Under the pieces are notes generated by a model. It had not been told where the DNA came from. It saw nothing but the letters and a program-made list of their open reading frames with translations, and ran no database searches. DNA of 64,000 nt, taken from Mesostigma viride (lineage: Eukaryota; Streptophyta; Mesostigmatophyceae; Mesostigmatales; Mesostigmataceae). Of this stretch, positions 1-23,840 are shown piece by piece. Position 1 is the first letter of the stretch. Every line of letters starts with the position of its first letter. The stretch lies in NCBI GenBank assembly GCA_009746045.1, contig RPFO01000097.1:495082-559081 (forward strand), written 5' to 3'. A program made the position numbers and the translations under genes.

Positions 1-786
1 ACTGTAGCCATCACCGGGGATGGGATGGTGGGTATTCCCATGAGACAACCTTCACAGGCTGCACTATACTATCCTACTAGTACAGTGACCTCATAACATG
101 CCTTACTGCACTATACTATCCTTCTTGTACAGTGACCCCATCCGTGACCCCATGACATATCAACGAGACAACCAGCGCAAGCTTGACATCGCGAGGACCC
201 ATGCCACAACATTACTGTAGTATAGTGACCATGACATATCAACCAGAACCACCAGCACAGGCCTGACATCGCGAGGAGGTTCAGCATCTTGGTATCCTAT
301 CAAGCAGGCCTCTGGTGGAGACCATCTGCATAGTGACCTATTCATCTATATATTGACCTAGTCATCTACTATTCATCTAGGTAGTGGACTATTCATTTAT
401 ATATTGACATAGTCATCTATATAGTGACCTATTTATCTACTACTATATAATAACCGATTCATGTATGATATAGTGACCTATCAACTACATGGTGACCTAC
501 TCATCTACATAGTGGGGCACATCTCCACAGACATTGAGTAGCTCACAATCCGCGGGAGCAAGATACTTGCACACGCACGAGACCTCAGGAGGACTGGGTA
601 GAGTCGTATGCTGGATGGGTAAATCTCAGAGCTGGAGAGACTGCTCATACCTGCTATCATGGGCCGGACCGGCTGTATGGAAACAACCAGGAAAGGGACA
701 AAGCCTGCCTGCTTCATGTGCAGGTAAAGTGCCCCAAGCCCATCCAACGCCACCAAACACAAAAAAAGTAGCCCAGCAACCCGTAC
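1..786. other. Intron sequence (aminotransferase gene), no gene seen
   Basis: This is the left end of the large aminotransferase intron that starts at 8529 on the minus strand. I find no exon matching the part of the enzyme that should follow (the active-site Asp/Tyr segment). The stretch holds degenerate short repeats built on phrases such as TAGTGACCTATTCATCTA and CTGCACTATACTATCC. One copy of a dispersed motif (TATCAACGAGACAACCAGC, 158-176) also occurs in inverted form elsewhere in the window. The next exon must lie left of the window. Confidence 0.5.
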
Positions 787-3700
787 GTGGCAGCGCGCGT
801 GCTTGGCCACCCCAATAATAACCCACCAGGCAGCGCGCGTGCTTGGCCACCCCATTAATAACCCACCAGGCAGCGCGCGTGCTTGGCCACCCCAATAATA
901 ACCCACCAGGCAGCGCGCGTGCTTGGCCACCCCAATAATAACCCACCAGGCAGCGCGCGTGCTTGGCCACCCCAATAATAACCCACCAGGCAGCGCGCGT
1001 GCTTGGCCACCCCAATAATAACCCACCAGGCAGCGCGCGTGCTTGGCCACCCCAATAATAACCCACCAGGCAGCGCGCGTGCTTGGCCACCCCAATAATA
1101 ACCCACCAGGCAGCGCGCGTGCTTGGCCACCCCAATAATAACCCACCAGGCAGCGCGCGTGCTTGGCCACCCCAATAATAACCCACCAGGCAGCGCGCGT
1201 GCTTGGCCACCCCAATAATAACCCACCAGGCAGCGCGCGTGCTTGGCCACCCCAATAATAACCCACCAGGCAGCGCGCGTGCTTGGCCACCCCAATAATA
1301 ACCCACCAGGCAGCGCGCGTGCTTGGCCACCCCAATAATAACCCACCAGGCAGCGCGGGTGCTTGGCCACCCCAATAATAACCACCAGGCAGCGCGCGTG
1401 CTTGGCCACCCCAATAATAACCCACCAGGCAGCGCGCGTGCTTGGCCACCCCAATAATAACCCACAGGCAGCGCGCGTGCTTGGCCACCCCAATAATAAC
1501 CCACCAGGCAGCGCGCGTGCTTGGCCACCCCATAATAACCCACCAGGCAGCGCGCGTGCTTGGCCACCCCAATAATAACCCACCAGGCAGCGCGCGTGCT
1601 TGGCCACCCCAATAATAACCCACCAGGCAGCGCGCGTGCTTGGCCACCCCAATAATAACCCACCAGGCAGCGCGCGTGCTTGGCCACCCCAATAATAACC
1701 CACCAGGCAGCGCGCGTGCTTGGCCACCCCAATAATAACCCACCAGGCAGCGCGCGTGCTTGGCCACCCCAATAATAACCCACCAGGCAGCGCGCGTGCT
1801 TGGCCACCCCAATAATAACCCACCAGGCAGCGCGCGTGCTTGGCCACCCCAATAATAACCCACCAGGCAGCGCGCGTGCTTGGCCACCCCAATAATAACC
1901 CACCAGGCAGCGCGCGTGCTTGGCCACCCCAATAATAACCCACCAGGCAGCGCGCGTGCTTGGCCACCCCAATAATAACCCACCAGGCAGCGCGCGTGCT
2001 TGGCCACCCCAATAATAACCCACCAGGCAGCGCGCGTGCTTGGCCACCCCAATAATAACCCACCAGGCAGCGCGCGTGCTTGGCCACCCCAATAATAACC
2101 CACCAGGCAGCGCGCGTGCTTGGCCACCCCAATAATAACCCACCAGGCAGCGCGCGTGCTTGGCCACCCCAATAATAACCCACCAGGCAGCGCGCGTGCT
2201 TGGCCACCCCAATAATAACCCACCAGGCAGCGCGCGTGCTTGGCCACCCCAATAATAACCCACCAGGCAGCGCGCGTGCTTGGCCACCCCAATAATAACC
2301 CACCAGGCAGCGCGGTGCTTGGCCACCCCAATAATAACCCACCAGGCAGCGCGCGTGCTTGGCCACCCCAATAATAACCCACCAGGCAGCGCGCGTGCTT
2401 GGCCACCCCAATAATAACCCACCAGGCAGCGCGCGTGCTTGGCCACCCCAATAATAACCCACCAGGCAGCGCGTGCTTGGCCACCCCAATAATAACCCAC
2501 CAGGCAGCGCGGTGCTTGGCCACCCCAATAATAACCCACCAGGCAGCGCGCGTGCTTGGCCACCCCAATAATAACCCACCAGGCAGCGCGCGTGCTTGGC
2601 CACCCCAATAATAACCCACCAGGCAGCGCGCGTGCTTGGCCACCCCAATAATAACCCACCAGGCAGCGCGCGTGCTTGGCCACCCCAATAATAACCCACC
2701 AGGCAGCGCGCGTGCTTGGCCACCCCAATAATAACCCACCAGGCAGCGCGCGTGCTTGGCCACCCCAATAATAACCCACCAGGCAGCGCGCGTGCTTGGC
2801 CACCCCAATAATAACCCACCAGGCAGCGCGCGTGCTTGGCCACCCCAATAATAACCCACCAGGCAGCGCGCGTGCTTGGCCACCCCAATAATAACCCACC
2901 AGGCAGCGCGCGTGCTTGGCCACCCCAATAATAACCCACCAGGCAGCGCGCGTGCTTGGCCACCCCAATAATAACCCACCAGGCAGCGCGCGTGCTTGGC
3001 CACCCCAATAATAACCCACCAGGCAGCGCGCGTGCTTGGCCACCCCAATAATAACCCACCAGGCAGCGCGCGTGCTTGGCCACCCCAATAATAACCCACC
3101 AGGCAGCGCGCGTGCTTGGCCACCCCAATAATAACCCACCAGGCAGCGCGCGTGCTTGGCCACCCCAATAATAACCCACCAGGCAGCGCGCGTGCTTGGC
3201 CACCCCAATAATAACCCACCAGGCAGCGCGGTGCTTGGCCACCCCAATAATAACCCACCAGGCAGCGCGCGTGCTTGGCCACCCCAATAATAACCCACCA
3301 GGCAGCGCGCGTGCTTGGCCACCCCAATAATAACCCACCAGGCAGCGCGCGTGCTTGGCCACCCCAATAATAACCCACCAGGCAGCGCGCGTGCTTGGCC
3401 ACCCCAATAATAACCCACCAGGCAGCGCGCGTGCTTGGCCACCCCAATAATAACCCACCAGGCAGCGCGCGTGCTTGGCCACCCCAATAATAACCCACCA
3501 GGCAGCGCGCGTGCTTGGCCACCCCAATAATAACCCACCAGGCAGCGCGCGTGCTTGGCCACCCCAATAATAACCCACCAGGCAGCGCGCGTGCTTGGCC
3601 ACCCCAATAATAACCCACCAGGCAGCGCGCGTGCTTGGCCACCCCAATAATAACCCACCAGGCAGCGCGCGTGCTTGGCCACCCCAATAATAACCCACCA

Positions 3701-6700
3701 GGCAGCGCGCGTGCTTGGCCACCCCAATAATAACCCACCAGGCAGCGCGCGTGCTTGGCCACCCCAATAATAACCCACCAGGCAGCGCGCGTGCTTGGCC
3801 ACCCCAATAATAACCCACCAGGCAGCGCGCGTGCTTGGCCACCCCAATAATAACCCACCAGGCAGCGCGCGTGCTTGGCCACCCCAATAATAACCCACCA
3901 GGCAGCGCGCGTGCTTGGCCACCCCAATAATAACCCACCAGGCAGCGCGCGTGCTTGGCCACCCCAATAATAACCCACCAGGCAGCGCGCGTGCTTGGCC
4001 ACCCCAATAATAACCCACCAGGCAGCGCGCGTGCTTGGCCACCCCAATAATAACCCACCAGGCAGCGCGGTGCTTGGCCACCCCAATAATAACCCACCAG
4101 GCAGCGCGCGTGCTTGGCCACCCCAATAATAACCCACCAGGCAGCGCGCGTGCTTGGCCACCCCAATAATAACCCACCAGGCAGCGCGCGTGCTTGGCCA
4201 CCCCAATAATAACCCACCAGGCAGCGCGCGTGCTTGGCCACCCCAATAATAACCCACCAGGCAGCGCGCGTGCTTGGCCACCCCAATAATAACCCACCAG
4301 GCAGCGCGCGTGCTTGGCCACCCCAATAATAACCCACCAGGCAGCGCGCGTGCTTGGCCACCCCAATAATAACCCACCAGGCAGCGCGCGTGCTTGGCCA
4401 CCCCAATAATAACCCACCAGGCAGCGCGCGTGCTTGGCCACCCCAATAATAACCCACCAGGCAGCGCGCGTGCTTGGCCACCCCAATAATAACCCACCAG
4501 GCAGCGCGCGTGCTTGGCCACCCCAATAATAACCCACCAGGCAGCGCGCGTGCTTGGCCACCCCAATAATAACCCACCAGGCAGCGCGCGTGCTTGGCCA
4601 CCCCAATAATAACCCACCAGGCAGCGCGCGTGCTTGGCCACCCCAATAATAACCCACCAGGCAGCGCGCGTGCTTGGCCACCCCAATAATAACCCACCAG
4701 GCAGCGCGCGTGCTTGGCCACCCCAATAATAACCCACCAGGCAGCGCGCGTGCTTGGCCACCCCAATAATAACCCACCAGGCAGCGCGCGTGCTTGGCCA
4801 CCCCAATAATAACCCACCAGGCAGCGCGCGTGCTTGGCCACCCCAATAATAACCCACCAGGCAGCGCGCGTGCTTGGCCACCCCAATAATAACCCACCAG
4901 GCAGCGCGCGTGCTTGGCCACCCCAATAATAACCCACCAGGCAGCGCGCGTGCTTGGCCACCCCAATAATAACCCACCAGGCAGCGCGCGTGCTTGGCCA
5001 CCCCAATAATAACCCACCAGGCAGCGCGCGTGCTTGGCCACCCCAATAATAACCCACCAGGCAGCGCGCGTGCTTGGCCACCCCAATAATAACCCACCAG
5101 GCAGCGCGCGTGCTTGGCCACCCCAATAATAACCCACCAGGCAGCGCGCGTGCTTGGCCACCCCAATAATAACCCACCAGGCAGCGCGCGTGCTTGGCCA
5201 CCCCAATAATAACCCACCAGGCAGCGCGCGTGCTTGGCCACCCCAATAATAACCCACCAGGCAGCGCGGTGCTTGGCCACCCCAATAATAACCCACCAGG
5301 CAGCGCGCGTGCTTGGCCACCCCAATAATAACCCACCAGGCAGCGCGCGTGCTTGGCCACCCCAATAATAACCCACCAGGCAGCGCGCGTGCTTGGCCAC
5401 CCCAATAATAACCCACCAGGCAGCGCGCGTGCTTGGCCACCCCAATAATAACCCACCAGGCAGCGCGCGTGCTTGGCCACCCCAATAATAACCCACCAGG
5501 CAGCGCGCGTGCTTGGCCACCCCAATAATAACCCACCAGGCAGCGCGCGTGCTTGGCCACCCCAATAATAACCCACCAGGCAGCGCGCGTGCTTGGCCAC
5601 CCCAATAATAACCCACCAGGCAGCGCGCGTGCTTGGCCACCCCAATAATAACCCACCAGGCAGCGCGCGTGCTTGGCCACCCCAATAATAACCCACCAGG
5701 CAGCGCGCGTGCTTGGCCACCCCAATAATAACCCACCAGGCAGCGCGCGTGCTTGGCCACCCCAATAATAACCCACCAGGCAGCGCGCGTGCTTGGCCAC
5801 CCCAATAATAACCCACCAGGCAGCGCGCGTGCTTGGCCACCCCAATAATAACCCACCAGGCAGCGCGCGTGCTTGGCCACCCCAATAATAACCCACCAGG
5901 CAGCGCGCGTGCTTGGCCACCCCAATAATAACCCACCAGGCAGCGCGCGTGCTTGGCCACCCCAATAATAACCCACCAGGCAGCGCGCGTGCTTGGCCAC
6001 CCCAATAATAACCCACCAGGCAGCGCGCGTGCTTGGCCACCCCAATAATAACCCACCAGGCAGCGCGCGTGCTTGGCCACCCCAATAATAACCCACCAGG
6101 CAGCGCGCGTGCTTGGCCACCCCAATAATAACCCACCAGGCAGCGCGCGTGCTTGGCCACCCCAATAATAACCCACCAGGCAGCGCGCGTGCTTGGCCAC
6201 CCCAATAATAACCCACCAGGCAGCGCGCGTGCTTGGCCACCCCAATAATAACCCACCAGGCAGCGCGCGTGCTTGGCCACCCCAATAATAACCCACCAGG
6301 CAGCGCGCGTGCTTGGCCACCCCAATAATAACCCACCAGGCAGCGCGCGTGCTTGGCCACCCCAATAATAACCCACCAGGCAGCGCGCGTGCTTGGCCAC
6401 CCCAATAATAACCCACCAGGCAGCGCGCGTGCTTGGCCACCCCAATAATAACCCACCAGGCAGCGCGCGTGCTTGGCCACCCCAATAATAACCCACCAGG
6501 CAGCGCGCGTGCTTGGCCACCCCAATAATAACCCACCAGGCAGCGCGCGTGCTTGGCCACCCCAATAATAACCCACCAGGCAGCGCGCGTGCTTGGCCAC
6601 CCCAATAATAACCCACCAGGCAGCGCGCGTGCTTGGCCACCCCAATAATAACCCACCAGGCAGCGCGCGTGCTTGGCCACCCCAATAATAACCCACCAGG

Positions 6701-8529
6701 CAGCGCGCGTGCTTGGCCACCCCAATAATAACCCACCAGGCAGCGCGCGTGCTTGGCCACCCCAATAATAACCCACCAGGCAGCGCGCGTGCTTGGCCAC
6801 CCCAATAATAACCCACCAGGCAGCGCGCGTGCTTGGCCACCCCAATAATAACCCACCAGGCAGCGCGCGTGCTTGGCCACCCCAATAATAACCCACCAGG
6901 CAGCGCGCGTGCTTGGCCACCCCAATAATAACCCACCAGGCAGCGCGCGTGCTTGGCCACCCCAATAATAACCCACCAGGCAGCGCGCGTGCTTGGCCAC
7001 CCCAATAATAACCCACCAGGCAGCGCGCGCTTGGCCACCCCAATAATAACCCACCAGGCAGCGCGGTGCTTGGCCACCCCAATAATAACCCACCAGGCAG
7101 CGCGCGTGCTTGGCCACCCCAATAATAACCCACCAGGCAGCGCGCGTGCTTGGCCACCCCAATAATAACCCACCAGGCAGCGCGGTGCTTGGCCACCCCA
7201 ATAATAACCCACCAGGCAGCGCGCGTGCTTGGCCACCCCAATAATAACCCACCAGGCAGCGCGCGTGCTTGGCCACCCCAATAATAACCCACCAGGCAGC
7301 GCGCGTGCTTGGCCACCCCAATAATAACCCACCAGGCAGCGCGCGTGCTTGGCCACCCCAATAATAACCCACCAGGCAGCGCGCGTGCTTGGCCACCCCA
7401 ATAATAACCCACCAGGCAGCGCGCGTGCTTGGCCACCCCAATAATAACCCACCAGGCAGCGCGCGTGCTTGGCCACCCCAATAATAACCCACCAGGCAGC
7501 GCGCGTGCTTGGCCACCCCAATAATAACCCACCAGGCAGCGCGCGCGCTTGGCCACCCCAATAATAACCCACCAGGCAGCGCGCGTGCTTGGCCACCCCA
7601 ATAATAACCCACCAGGCAGCGCGCGTGCTTGGCCACCCCAATAATAACCCACCAGGCAGCGCGGTGCTTGGCCACCCCAATAATAACCCACCAGGCAGCG
7701 CGCGTGCTTGGCCACCCCAATAATAACCCACCAGGCAGCGCGGTGCTTGGCCACCCCAATAATAACCCACCAGGCAGCGCGCGTGCTTGGCCACCCCAAT
7801 AATAACCCACCAGGCAGCGCGGGTGCTTGGCCACCCCAATAATAACCCACCAGGCAGCGCGCGCGCTTGGCCACCCCAATAATAACCCACCAGGCAGCGC
7901 GGTGCTTGGCCACCCCAATAATAACTCACCAGGCAGCGCGCGTGCTTGGCCACCCCAATAATAACCCACCAGGCAGCGCGCGTGCTTGGCCACCCCAATA
8001 ATAACCCACCAGGCAGCGCGCGTGCTTGGCCACCCCAATAATAACCCACCAGGCAGCGCGCGTGCTTGGCCACCCCAATAATAACCCACCAGGCAGCGCG
8101 CGTGCTTGGCCACCCCAATAATAACCCACCAGGCAGCGCGCGTGCTTGGCCACCCCAATAATAACCCACCAGGCAGCGCGCGTGCTTGGCCACCCCAATA
8201 ATAACCCACCAGGCAGCGCGCGTGCTTGGCCACCCCAATAATAACCCACCAGGCAGCGCGCGTGCTTGGCCACCCCAATAATAACCCACCAGGCAGCGCG
8301 CGTGCTTGGCCACCCCAATAATAACCCACCAGGCAGCGCGCGTGCTTGGCCACCCCAATAATAACCCACCAGGCAGCGCGCGTGCTTGGCCACCCCAATA
8401 ATAACCCACCAGGCAGCGCGGGTGCTTGGCCACCCCAATAATAACCCACCAGGCAGCGCGGGTGCTTGGCCACCCCAATAATAACCCACCAGGCAGCGCG
8501 CGTGCTTGGCCACCCCAATAATGACCCAC

Positions 8530-8555
<26 letters not shown>
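787..8555. repeat. 40-bp minisatellite, about 190 copies, derived from an exon-intron junction
   Basis: Head-to-tail units of 40 bp fill about 7.8 kb. Most are identical; scattered units lack one or two bases (CAGCGCGGTGC instead of CAGCGCGCGTGC) or carry a GGGTGC variant. Read on the minus strand, the rightmost unit is the end of aminotransferase exon 4 (residues AKHPRCL) followed by the GTGGGT splice donor and intron bases ending TTATTGG. Every further unit repeats this exon end plus donor. The near-exonic variants concentrate at the right end of the array, next to the exon, as expected if the array grew away from it. The unit has no stop codon in any minus-strand frame and 40 is not a multiple of 3, so all three minus frames stay open for kilobases. 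The long ORFs here are a consequence of the repeat, not genes. Confidence 0.97.
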
Positions 8556-19649
<11,094 letters not shown>

Positions 19650-20096
19650 TTACGTCTTGTTACTTGATTTCTACGGAACCAAGTTCAGACGATGCCAGCA
19701 CAAAGGTGCTCCTACGAGATTACTCGGGCATAACCACGTGGGAGCTCAATGGGCGATGGCGACTGCTGCTGGTCAGCACTGGCTTACTATTCAGGCATAG
19801 CGCACCTGCGTAAACGGCTTATTTTCTGGCTAATGCCCCGCGTTGCCTACGTAGTACGTACAGCGGAGTAAACGGATATTGTTTGCTGCACAGTGCACAC
19901 AAAGAAAATAAAGCTATCGCTCCACAGCCACGTACCCCAGGCGCGGCTGCATTGACTGCAGCGTTTCTGTGACCGGACTTCCACTAAGTGGCACCCACGG
20001 CGCGTCGCTGAGACGCGCGGCGCGGCGCGCCGCGGCATGCCGCTTACCATGGGAGCCGAGTTCACCGCAAAGACCGCATGCATGCTCGTGGGACGC

Positions 20097-20188
20097 AGCG
20101 CTATAGTGGCCACTCGGGACGACTTGTAGTCACTCGGGCCATGCGGCCCTCGTGACTACAAGTCGGCCCTCGTGACCACTACAGCGCT
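20097..20188. repeat. Long palindrome between the aminotransferase and Hsp20 genes
   Basis: Perfect 14-bp arms CGACTTGTAGTCAC (20120-20133) and GTGACTACAAGTCG (20152-20165) surround a second perfect stem GGGCC-ATGC-GGCCC. An outer pair AGCGCTATAGTGG (20097-20109) and CCACTACAGCGCT (20176-20188) matches at 12 of 13 positions. As single strand it would fold into a hairpin of about 90 nt. It sits about 465 bp upstream of the aminotransferase start and 670 bp upstream of Hsp20. It could be a foldback element or a regulatory hairpin. Confidence 0.85.
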
Positions 20189-20746
20189 GGTCCCACTCGG
20201 GTCCAGTAGTGACACAAGCTACACATGCCACATTTGCCATGCCAGGCCGAGGCCGCGGCCGCGCCGCGCAGCCCGTTAGAAAACCGTCCAAGTTCCATGC
20301 ATCGATTCCGACTGTACTCAGGGACTGCGCACAGATATTCGTGACAGGACTTGCGCTGCTGTACTGACATCGAGAACACTCGAGCATAGTCTGGCTTACG
20401 TGGAATTGGTGTTGACCGTATGTTTCGTACTAGCGCAACGCAGCCAGAGGTCCTGCAAACGGTCAGAAGTGCATGGGGAGGCATGGTTTCATGGAGAGTC
20501 GGAGACGGAAGCGTTTCGCGGACAAACGCCCGGAAGAGACATATTGCGCCACGTGGAAGGCTTTCCATCGGTGCGGCGATTTTTTGCTCTTACTAACGCG
20601 CGGAAGCAGGGCGGAAGGAGGAATCTCGACGTTATCCACGCTGTCCCGCGGCTTCTGGCTCTCTCGTAGACTCTTCGAGTCCCGACTGGAAGCCACGTGA
20701 GGCATCCGACTGTAATTTTGCGCAGGTTTGCGACCAGCCAGACAAG

Positions 20747-20756
20747 TATAAATTAG
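20747..20756 (+). promoter_or_regulatory. TATA-like box of the Hsp20 gene
   Basis: The sequence GTATAAATTAG lies about 105 bp upstream of the Hsp20 ATG, a normal distance for a TATA element plus a 5' UTR of roughly 70-80 nt. A perfect heat-shock element (alternating nGAAn) was not found by eye. The nearest partial match is TCTAGAAAA near 20779. Heat regulation is inferred from the family, not seen. Confidence 0.5.
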
Positions 20757-20856
20757 AAACGACATGGGTGCTGTCAATCTAGAAAAGCATCTCACACACA
20801 CAAAGATCCCTACAGTTGCAAGTATTCTTCTGCCTACGCCATAATAGCCTTCTCTC

Positions 20857-21312
20857 ATGGCCCTTTCCCTGTTCAACGAGCCATTCCTGTTCGAGTCCTT
20901 CCCAAGGGCAATGCAGCCATTCGGCGCCCTTGTGGGATTCGACCTTCCGAAGGTCTACCCGGATGATATGAAGGCGATGATGAAGAGCACTGTGGACGTC
21001 GTCGAGAAGCCCGATTCCTATGTCTTCTACGCCGACCTTCCTGGCATGAAGAAGGAGGACGTGAAAGTTCAGCTCAAGGAGGGCCGCGTGCTCAGCATCA
21101 GCGGGGAGCGCAACCGGGAGGAGGTCAAGGACAACGAGAAATATCACCTGGTGGAGAGGAGCTCCGGCCGGTTTGAGCGCCTGTTCAAGCTCCCAGTCAA
21201 CGCCGATGTCCACAAGATTGGAGCCAAGTGCGTTGACGGCGTGCTGGTGATCTCCGTTCCGAAGAAGCCCGCCGAGGAGCAGGTTCCTCCCAAGGAGATT
21301 GCGATCATGTAA
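20857..21312 (+). CDS. HSP20: Small heat-shock protein, Hsp20/alpha-crystallin family (cytosolic class II-like)
   Basis: ATP-independent chaperone that binds unfolding proteins. 151 residues, single exon, no targeting peptide. The alpha-crystallin domain covers residues ~43-140: STVDVVEKPDSYVFYADLPG, VKVQLKEGRVLSISGERNRE, KYHLVERSSGRFERLFKLP, GVLVISVPKK. The GVLVI(S/T)VPK signature and a C-terminal E-I-A-I (I-x-I motif used for oligomer assembly) are present. Length and the N-terminal KAMMKSTVDVVE region fit plant class II cytosolic sHSPs best, though class assignment is by eye. The ATG at 20857 follows a TATA-like box at a normal distance. It is divergent from the aminotransferase with 1.2 kb between starts. 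GC-rich codons match the other host genes. Confidence 0.95.
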   Translation: MALSLFNEPFLFESFPRAMQPFGALVGFDLPKVYPDDMKAMMKSTVDVVEKPDSYVFYADLPGMKKEDVKVQLKEGRVLSISGERNREEVKDNEKYHLVERSSGRFERLFKLPVNADVHKIGAKCVDGVLVISVPKKPAEEQVPPKEIAIM

Positions 21313-22029
21313 AGCTATCGCCACGGGAGAAGGGCGCGAGTAACGGACGCATCGTTGGCAGCGTGCTCTGGCCTTCACTGGCTCGTCAATGACCACCACG
21401 TAGCAAGCCACCATCATATTGCTGTGGTGTCAACCGAGCATCAAGCGTCTGCATCCTGAAACTCGCTGGTTATCCTTCCCTTTTTCTGGCCTGGCCACCG
21501 TAAACGACAAGAAGAGCTCTCTACGGGAGCAATGTTTTCATGAACTTTTCTTCAATAACGGAAAGCGGAGGGCGCTGAAAAAGTGTAGCTAGCGCCTGCA
21601 CATGTGTTGCTGAAGGCAGGCTGCTATGTGTAGTATGCGTAGAGGGCGGTCCCATGGCGTGCATGCCTTTGGGATTGTCGTTCCCTATGCCAGGCCCTTG
21701 CTAGTTGGTGTGTTAGGAATTTGTACAGTGGTGACCATACCTACCATTTTTTGGCAGTCTGCTGCCATATTTTTTCTGTAAATTTTAATCTATATAATAT
21801 CAAATCGCCATAAAATTAAATTTTAAAAAAATTCCAACTTTTTCCTGCATATGAATCCGAGCATGGTGCTGACATGCAATCCGAATGCTGCAGTTTTTTC
21901 ATACTCCCAAAGTTGCATCCACATATGATATATCCTTATGCAACGAACCAAATACTAAATGAGACTTTGGTCGTGCCGTGTGAATGGAGCACGAATTCTA
22001 AGTGAGACATCCAATTAATGATCCGCCGG
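21313..22029. other. Hsp20 3' flank, A+T-rich, no gene seen
   Basis: The sequence holds a markedly AT-rich stretch at 21760-21845 and no convincing ORF. The phrase (A)GTGAGACA at about 22000 is related to the terminal sequence of the small element at 42986-43322. The stretch ends at the G-run (22029-22039) that starts the LINE fragment. Confidence 0.5.
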
Positions 22030-22335
22030 GGGGGGGGGGTCTTGCCCACAGGGGCTGGCGTGTGGGCCTAGACGATGGTCTGCCACCTCTTCTTGTTCTG
22101 CCTAGCTTTTTCAAGCAAGAGAGAGGTACCTAGGAAATGCGGTGTTCAAACTGGGCTGGGACCACGAGGTCGGCCAGCATGCAACTGCTGTGTATAGTTC
22201 ATGGCAGGTTTACCAACCTTTTTGGGAATGTCCTCGGGGCCAGGCCAGGTCAGGATCATGCTGCCCTGGCTGGCCATGCAAGCCGCTGCTGGGGGCCGGC
22301 CAGACCGAGGGAGCTCTGCATCATGCCCAAACCAT
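22030..22335 (-). mobile_element. LINE 3'-end fragment (minus)
   Basis: This is an inverted copy of the sequence at 22880-23190: both contain CCCACAGGGGCTGGCGTGTGG or its complement, the GGCCAGGCCAGGTCAGGAT block and the CTGGGACCACGAGGTCGGCC block. In the sense direction it corresponds to the C-terminal end of a LINE ORF2 (see 55646-55888, ...CCTGTGGGCAAGCC...). Coding is broken by indels. It forms a ~300-bp-arm inverted repeat with the fragment at 22880. Confidence 0.7.
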
Positions 22336-22363
22336 ACTAAGTGAGACAACTATGCCTGGACGC

Positions 22364-22440
22364 ATGGCGATCCAACGCCGTGGAAGGGTAGTTTTCCAAT
22401 GCCGTGGAAGGGTAGTTTTCCAACGCCGTGGAAGGGAAGG
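22364..22440. repeat. 24-bp tandem repeat, three copies
   Basis: Three units of CCAA(C/T)GCCGTGGAAGGGTA plus GTTTT lie between the two inverted LINE fragments. Confidence 0.8.
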
Positions 22441-22489
22441 ACGCGAAGGCCGCCCGAGCCGCGTGACTATATAGCGCTGGTTGTCTCCT

Positions 22490-23215
22490 TGATATAGTCA
22501 CTAGAGGGGGATATAATCCTCTGAGCTGTCCTCTACTGTAATGGCATACGAGGCTATAGTAAGTAAGTAAGGCAGTAGTGTAGCGTCTATCCTCAGGGGC
22601 AATAACCTCCACCTGCGGACTTCTACCCTGCATTCCTGCAAATATGGCCGGGCCGCGGGGCCCGTGGGGATCGAGAAAACAGGAGCATGCCCCTCAGGAA
22701 GGTGCTTATCGCAGACGAAGCCCATTTCTACCTGTCTATCATGCGGGCCGACAGGTCCTGAACGTAGGGTTTTCCACACATAGGTCGTTAAAATCTTTGT
22801 GTATGCCGAGGTCGCATTACGGACGAGATTAGGCAGCGTACCGGGTAGCATTCGTAGGACATCTTGAGCACTCGCACCAGTCAGGTGTGACACCACCCTC
22901 GGTCTGGCCGGCCCCCAGCGGCTTGGCCAACCAGGGCAGCATATCCTGACCTGGCCTGGCCCCAAGGACATTCCGGCCCAGAAAGGTTGGTAATCCTGCC
23001 ATGAACTATACACAGCAGTTGCTCATGGCCGACCTCGTGGTCCCAGCCCAGTTTGAACTTTGAACACCGCATTTCCTCCCTCTCTCTTGCTTGGACTGCA
23101 AGCTAGAAGAGGTGGCTCCAGACCATTGTCCAGGCCCACACGCCAGCCCCTGTGGGCAAGCCCCCCCCCCCCCCAGGAGGAAGGGGCGCTTTGCTGAGTA
23201 GTAATTGTAAGTGAG
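22490..23215 (+). mobile_element. LINE 3'-end fragment (plus)
   Basis: It contains the block AATAACCTCCACCTGCGGAC, shared with 25930-25965, then the GACAGGTCCTGAA block shared with 55450, and the ORF2 C-terminal block shared with 55600-55888, ending near CGCTTTGCTGAGTAG. At 55646-55888 the same region is open and ends in a basic tail (GKPPPPKRKGRFAE). Here a longer C-run and indels break the frame. It is a 5'-truncated, decayed copy. Confidence 0.7.
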
Positions 23216-23359
23216 TTAAGTACTTGCGTGTCATGCGCAAAGGCATGCCACGGAGTACTATGCTAATCTCATTAGGAAAAATAATTACACAAAAGTTTAA
23301 ACAAATATCGTCTGCATCATTCCCCAACCATTAAGCACATATACCAGTAGTGTAGATTA

Positions 23360-23840
23360 GACAGGCTTAGCCTTTGCAAGTGGCCCACGCCGGCGCATGT
23401 GCGCCCATAATGGCCCCCATGGATGATGCTTTCAGTATTTAGCCACGCCCTGCCTACAATGGGACCTCCCATGGATGATGCATTATAAGAATTTAGCCGT
23501 GCTACTATGCCTATGCAGGGAGTTACTCTCTGCTGAGATGCCATGTGTACACCAGCTATAGCCTAGCCACATACCTTCCACCCCATATGTCATGCAGGCC
23601 TTCTAGGCCCTCACCTCAAGCCGCCCCCCTGGGTGCCTGTGCTTGTTAAGGAGGCATGAACCATCATGGCGGTGCAGGTGCACCTTGTGCACCCAGAGCA
23701 GGTGATAGTTGTACATCCTCCACCTGCAGGTTGTCGCCCTGATTGTATTACAAACCCATAGATGCCCCTTTCTCAGGGCTATGTGTTACATAACATATGC
23801 TCCGGCCAACGGAGCTATGATTTTAATTAATTAATTAATT
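23360..23840 (+). mobile_element. LINE 3' end (plus), tail-to-tail with the next element
   Basis: The fragment ends with GCCCCTTTCTCAGGGCTATG, the hairpin GCTCCG-GCCAA-CGGAGC (23799-23815) and a (TTAA)n tail. It is an inverted relative of 23841-24180, sharing the CAGGTGCACC..., GAGTTACTC and GGGGCAT blocks in reverse order. No intact coding region remains. Confidence 0.7.

Noticed and set aside
1-786. Telomere or centromere repeat
   Set aside because: Neither TTTAGGG-type repeats nor long homogeneous AT satellites are present.
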